In this document: one piece after another, positions 59,001 to 64,000 of the stretch
Position numbering within the stretch: position 1 is the stretch's first letter
Layout of the letters: each line of letters begins with the position of its first letter
Source of the DNA: Atrina japonica
Lineage: Eukaryota > Mollusca > Bivalvia > Pterioida > Pinnidae
NCBI GenBank assembly: GCA_030159075.1
Contig: BROG01000130.1
Location: 186,001-250,000, forward strand
DNA length: 64,000 bases
Direction: 5' to 3'
Translations under genes and position numbers: made by a program
The notes under the pieces: generated by a model
The model's database searches: none
Seen by the model: the letters and a program-made list of their open reading frames with translations, nothing else
Told to the model about the DNA's origin: nothing

Positions 59001-60831
59001 CATGTCACACATTATCACAGTGAAAACATCTACCATGTCGCGCATCATCAAAGTGAAAACATCTACCAAGTCACAGATCATCACAATGAGAACATCTAAC
59101 ATGTCGCACATCATCACAGTGGGATATCTACCATGTCATCCATAATTACGGCGAGAAAATTTACCATACCCTACATAATCACAGAGTGAAAATCTACAAT
59201 ATCTAACAGTATAACGGTGAGACCATCTACAATGTCGCACATCATCACAATGAGAACATCTATCATATCGCACATCATCACAATGAAAACATCTACCATG
59301 CCAAACATCATCACAATGAGAACATCTACCATGTCACAGATCATCACAATGAGAACATCTACCATGTCGTATATCATCACAGTGAGAACATCTACCATGT
59401 CGCATATCATCACAGTGAGAACATCTACCATGTCGCATATCATCACAGTGAGAACATCTACCAAGTCACAGATCATCACAATGAAAACATCTACCATGTC
59501 GTATATCATCAATTAGAACATCTACCATGTCGCATATCATCACAGTGAGAACATCTACCATGTCGCACATCATCACAGTGATAATATCTATCATGCCTTA
59601 CATCATCACGGTGAGAACATCTACCATGTCGCACATGATCATAGTGAAAAAATTTACAATCACAGTGAACATATTTACCATGTCACACATCATCATAATG
59701 AGAACATATACCATGTCGCACATCATTACAATGAGAATATCTACCATGTCACACATCATCACAGTGAAAACATCTACGATGTCGCACATCACACGGTGAG
59801 AACATCTTCTATGCCTTACATCATCACGGTGAAAACATCTACCATGTCACACATTATCACAGTGAAAACATCTACCATGTCGCGCATCATCACAGTGAAA
59901 ACATCTACCATGTCACACATCATCACAATGACAACATCCCCCATGCCGTACATCATCACAATAAGAACATCTACCATGCCTTACATTATCACAGTGAGAA
60001 CATCTACCATGCCAAACATCATCACAATGAGAACATCTACCTTGTCGCACATCATCACAATGAGAAAATCTACCATGTCGCTGATCATTATGGCGAGAAC
60101 ATTTACCATACCACACATAATCACAGTGTGAAAATCTGCAATATCTTACAGTATAACGGTGAGAACATCTACCATGTCGCACATCATCACAGTGAAAACA
60201 TCTACCATATCGCACATCATCACAGTGAAAACATCTACCATGCCAAACATCATCACAATGAGAACATCTACCATGTCACACATCATCACAATGAGAACAT
60301 CTAACATGTCGTACATCATCAATTAGAACATATGCCATGTCGCATATCATCACAGTGAGAACATCTACCATGTCGCACATCATCACAGTGACAACATCTT
60401 CCATGCCTTACATCATCACGGTGAGAACATCTACCATGTCACAGATGATCATAGAAAAAACATCTACCAACACAGTGAAAATATCTACCATGTCACACAT
60501 CATTATAATGAGAACATCTACCATGTCGTACATCATTACAATGAGAACATCTACCATGTCACACATCATCACAGTGAGAACATCTACCATGTCGCATATC
60601 ATTACAGTGAGAACATGTACCATGTCGCACATCACACGGTGAGAACATCTACTATGCCTTACATCATCACAGTGAAAACATCTACCATGTCACACATTAT
60701 CACAGTGAAAACATCTACCATGTCACACATCATCACAATGAGAACATCTACAAGGCCGTACATCATCACAATGAGAACATCTACCATGCCGTACATTATC
60801 ACGGTGAGAACATCTACCATGCCATTTAAAT
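53099..60831. repeat. 33-bp satellite array, ~230 copies
   Basis: The unit reads CATCATCACAGTGAGAACAT then CTACCATGTCGCA (33 bp). Because 33 is a multiple of three and stops are rare in the unit, long frames appear on both strands (HHSENIYHVAH, MSHIITVRTST and CDMVDVLTVMM types, up to 335 codons). They are not genes. The left 200 bp are diverged (ACCATACATCATCACAGCGA type), as expected at an array edge. Longer period blocks are superimposed: the words AATATCTTACAGTATAACGG recur at about 55910, 56880, 57525, 57790, 58585, 59195 and 60140. Confidence 0.97.
57364..57780. repeat. 262-bp direct duplication inside the 33-bp array
   Basis: The block from ATGCCTTACATTATCACAGT to CAGTGTGAAAATCTACAATA occurs at about 57366-57525 and again at about 57628-57788 with almost no change, giving a recent segmental duplication of about eight 33-bp units within the array. 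Confidence 0.75.
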
Positions 60832-61219
60832 TGTTTAACAGGTCCTCTAATAACCAAAACTCTGTGTAAAGCATTTATGAATGAGGAGCTATTTAGCTCT
60901 TAAATGAGTTCAATATGCAGTGTAATGCACTCCTGCATCTCCTGGAGAGGACAGACCGAGACAAGTTATACATTATCTAAGAGTTGGAGCTATGTGACGT
61001 TTCACACCAATAATCCAATAGCCTGACGAATGAATGGGCCATTCCGTAATATGTCTGTCTGGATGAGATACCGAGTTATGCTGGTGTCTAATATGAAACA
61101 GAGAAATATGGTGACCTTGAGGGATTAGGATCGTATGATATTTATTTAATTTCTGGGAGTTACTTTGATTTTCCTGAATGTTTCAGTTTTTCCTGACTGT
61201 CTAATATTGGATTATATAT
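60832..61219. other. Non-coding spacer after the satellite
   Basis: Unassigned sequence between the 33-bp array and the BEL/Pao remnant. It may include more decayed retroelement sequence. Confidence 0.4.
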
Positions 61220-61447
61220 TCATAGAGCGCTACTGGAGAGTGGGCTCGCCCATTTCGTATTTACCTTAATCTCCTCAGTGAACGCTTTTCCTTGTAATAA
61301 CTTTACAATGAATGTATCTATGGCTTCTGTATTTTCAACGCTTGTTTTCATGACGAATGCTTGATGTGGGTATATTTCGTTTCGATTATTTGGTATGTCA
61401 TTGCATTCTAACAGACTTCGTAGTGTAAGAGTAAAAGATTTACCCAT
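61220..61447 (-). pseudogene. BEL/Pao protease-RT linker fragment
   Basis: 75 codons beginning MGKSFTLTLRSLLECNDIPN. The ECNDIPNNRNEI motif is the recognisable part. After it the frame departs from the family (expected TPExAxxHPHL), so a frameshift near 61370 is likely. Confidence 0.58.
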
Positions 61448-61665
61448 AGATTCTACAATATAACATCATCTCTTTAGCCGAAAGTAACTCTTTTCCGGTG
61501 TAAGACACTGAAATTTATTGATATTGCAGATCAGTTTCAGAAGATAAGGTCTGGGTTATTACGAAGGTATACGTTTACTGGCATAATCTTGGCGCAAGAT
61601 TTGCTCCTTTCTATTTAGTTTTACACATCTGGAAGAGTTGTTTTTTCATTGGCAATGGCATTTGC

Positions 61666-61860
61666 TTATGTAGTGTCAGCATCATGGAGTACAATTTGGT
61701 GATGATGTGAATGGCAAAAATCACATTTCAAAGATTTCTTAGAACTTTTAGCTCGATGCTTTATCTTACCACAATAATTCAAGCAAAAACCATCCTCGCG
61801 AGAAAAAAATGTTATTTTTATTCTGAACCGATTTCCGTCGGAACGCAATACAGTCATCAC
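61666..61860 (-). pseudogene. BEL/Pao Gag zinc-knuckle fragment
   Basis: 64 codons. The two metal-binding motifs are imperfect: the first reads CLNYCGKIKH (an extra residue before the second Cys, and the final Cys replaced after AKSS), while the second, CDFCHSHHH...LH, is intact. Nothing upstream on the minus strand to 62.6 kb could be assigned to Gag with confidence. Confidence 0.6.
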
Positions 61861-61870
61861 GAAAATGTGA

Positions 61871-62700
61871 TAGAGTAACGTTTAATTATCTTTTGACACA
61901 ATGTGGTTGAATCTAGATCTTTTGTGATTAGTTCAGTTTTACGAATAGAAACAGTGATTCTTGGCCTTGTTGCAGTTTCGTTATTGTTGTGAATTGGCTT
62001 AAATAGATTAACCTTGGGAAAGCAGTTGTACTGATAAATAGGGCTATTTCAAGCTCTGTCGTGTATTCAAGAAATACCATGAAGGATGAGAATGAGGTAG
62101 TAGTATACGTTATCGGCTGTCTGTTGACCATTTATCCTGACTGTTTGTGGAAAGCTTCGACACAGAAGGATTAATTCCTGTGGAGGAGAGTCGTAATATA
62201 TTTAGCATAATGAATCAGTCCTTCGCCGTTGTGGTTTCAACAGTAAGAAGAAAAAGTTAGTACACACGCTTTCTTTGTTGGTAATCTTTGGGAAATTTCA
62301 ATGCGTCTTTTTAGAGTACTTTCTATCATTTATGGGGCACGGGTCTTTGTTGAAGTTTCTCCCAGATATTTTTCATTTCTTGAGTTATAGACTTTAATGG
62401 ATATTACTGGCTCGTTTGGAAGGGCAGAAACCACGTCATCGTATTAAGAAGTATATAATTCCGCCATAACGGACATCCCAAGTTCATCACATATGTTTCT
62501 AAAACTGATAAAAGTCAATTTACTCAACAAACTCAATATTTTATTTATGGGTATATTGCCTTCTTTTATTTTCATAACGGGAAAAAAACAAACTGTGTAT
62601 TAAATTTTGAGCGAAAGCTCTAGGTTGCTCTCTCACCACTGCAAACACGTTCACAGGACTGAACTAAAATTATAAATAACAGGTCAGTTACAGATACAAA
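61871..62700. other. Spacer, possibly decayed retroelement
   Basis: It may hold the remaining Gag part of the BEL/Pao remnant on the minus strand, but no motif is clear. The 61928-62131 frame is not recognisable. Confidence 0.3.
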
Positions 62701-62739
62701 ATATTTGACGACGCTTTGTTATACAAAGTCTGAACATCT

Positions 62740-63690
62740 GGACACATATATATAAAGTGTGAATATATAGAATATATATATAAACGTCTGTCTGTGCTAT
62801 ATGACATTATATGTTAATATCTGCACACATCTAACGCCATAAAGTGTGAATATATATAAACATTTATCTGTGCTATATGACATTATATGTTAAATTCTGG
62901 ACACATCTGACGCTATAAAGTGGGAATATATAGAATATATATAAACATTTATCTGTGCTATATGACATTATATGTTAAATTCTGGACACATCTGACGCTA
63001 TAAAGTGGGAATATATAGAATATATATAAACATTTATCTGTGCTATATGACATTATATGTTAAATTCTGGACACATCTGACGCTATAAAGTGGGATATAT
63101 AGAATATATATAAACATTTATCTGTGCTATATGACATTATATGTTAAATTCTGGACACATCTGACGCTATAAAGTGGGAATATATAGAATATATATATAA
63201 ACATTTATCTGTGCTCTATGACATTATATGTTAAATTCTGGACACATCTGACGCTATAAAGTGGGAATATATAGAATATATATAAACATTTATCTGTGCT
63301 ATATGACATTATATGTTAATATCTGGACACATCTAACGTCATAAAGTGTGAATATATAGAATATATATAAACATTTATCTGTGCTATATGACATTATATG
63401 TTAAATTCTGGACACATCTGACGCTATAAAGTGGGAATATATAGAATATATATAAACATTTATCTGTGCTATATGACATTATATGTTAAATTCTGGACAC
63501 ATCTGACGCTATAAAGTGGGAATATATAGAATATATATATAAACATTTATCTGTGCTATATGACATTATATGTTAAATTCTGGACACATCTGACGCTATA
63601 AAGTGGGAATATATAGAATATATATAAACATTTATCTGTGCTATATGACATTATATATTAAATTCTGGACACATCTGACGACGCTTTTGT
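62740..63690. repeat. 85-bp tandem array, ~11 copies
   Basis: The unit reads TATAAAGTGGGAATATATAG, AATATATATAAACATTTATC, TGTGCTATATGACATTATAT, GTTAAATTCTGGACACATCT, GACGC. Most units are nearly identical. The first and the seventh carry GTTAATATCTG and AACGYCATAAAGTGTG variants. One unit has ATATATATAT length change and another a CTCTATG substitution. Both edges carry TGACGACGCTTT-GT (about 62707 and 63677). Confidence 0.95.
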
Positions 63691-64000
63691 AATTTTGAAT
63701 GACAATATCTTGATGTTTTTTTAACAAGATAGTGAAGTATTACACAGCAATACATGTCCCCTGCCGCCCCCTATGTTAACATAAGCCTTGGACTTGATTG
63801 GTAATAGCAAAGATAATTTGTAGGTTTTGTGTAACACTAATGGATGGGATGGCCAGACGGACAGACAAACGGAACACAAATCTATATTCACCATTAATGG
63901 ATTGACCAAAATGTATGTAATAAATAGCAAGTGTAATTAGATTTCACTGGGTAATTTATTTATTTAAAAGATAAGACAATAACACTGGTAATACCTGTGA
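63691..64000. other. Non-coding stretch to window end
   Basis: Nothing recognised. The 63721-63930 minus frame has no motif. Confidence 0.45.

Larger units (their letters stand above)
61220..61870 (-). mobile_element. BEL/Pao-type LTR retroelement remnant
   Basis: Two minus-strand pieces lie in the order expected for a BEL/Pao Gag-Pol. First, 61860 to 61666 encodes a zinc-knuckle-like region with CLNYCGKIKHRAKSSKKS and CDFCHSHHHQIVLHDADTT, the CxxC...HH...LH pattern that ends BEL/Pao Gag. Then 61447 to 61220 encodes RSLLECNDIPNNRNEI, which matches the segment between protease and RT in this group (LIECNxIPNxRxEIPTPE). The protease between them is riddled with stops, and no RT, integrase or LTR was seen. 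A dead fragment. Confidence 0.65.

Overview
This is an AT-rich animal nuclear genome window, most likely from a marine bivalve mollusc. Three things point that way: split genes with GT..AG introns, Penelope-like retroelements whose 3' tails I recall from bivalve genomes, and tRNA-derived SINEs of a molluscan type. The species assignment is an inference. Most predicted open frames here are artefacts of simple repeats.

The only host gene I can support is on the + strand, from about 30.99 to 51.8 kb. It is a SCY1-like 2 (SCYL2/CVAK104-family) pseudokinase gene in 17 phase-consistent exons plus a weaker candidate terminal exon, about 760 codons in all. The exons cover the late N-lobe, the C-lobe with degenerate catalytic motifs (HRN for HRD, GLGF for DFG, intact APE), the HEAT-repeat region, and a C-terminal tail of repeated basic/serine motifs (RRPST type). 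The exons for the glycine loop and early N-lobe were not found and probably lie upstream of the window or in very short exons I missed.

The introns are full of mobile and simple repeats: an internally deleted mariner (intron 3), Penelope fragments (introns 5, 9, 14), leucine-tRNA-like SINEs (introns 6, 9, 14), hairpin MITEs (introns 6, 12, 14), and an unbroken (TG)n of about 490 bp ending 82 bp before the exon 13 acceptor.

The first 31 kb hold no recognisable host exon. They carry a 28/29-bp minisatellite (4.19-5.40 kb), smaller tandem arrays, a tRNA-derived SINE, a dispersed ~230-bp repeat whose copies are broken at AT arrays, a tyrosine-recombinase remnant, and two Penelope families. Family A has one long copy (17.15-19.21 kb) and six 3'-terminal fragments. 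Three of those fragments stop within about 20 bp of the same internal point.

Downstream of the gene is a 7.7-kb array of a 33-bp unit (53.1-60.83 kb, about 230 copies). Its unit length is a multiple of three, so it creates long false ORFs in several frames on both strands. After it come a BEL/Pao retroelement remnant (minus strand, about 61.2-61.9 kb) and an 85-bp tandem array (62.74-63.69 kb).
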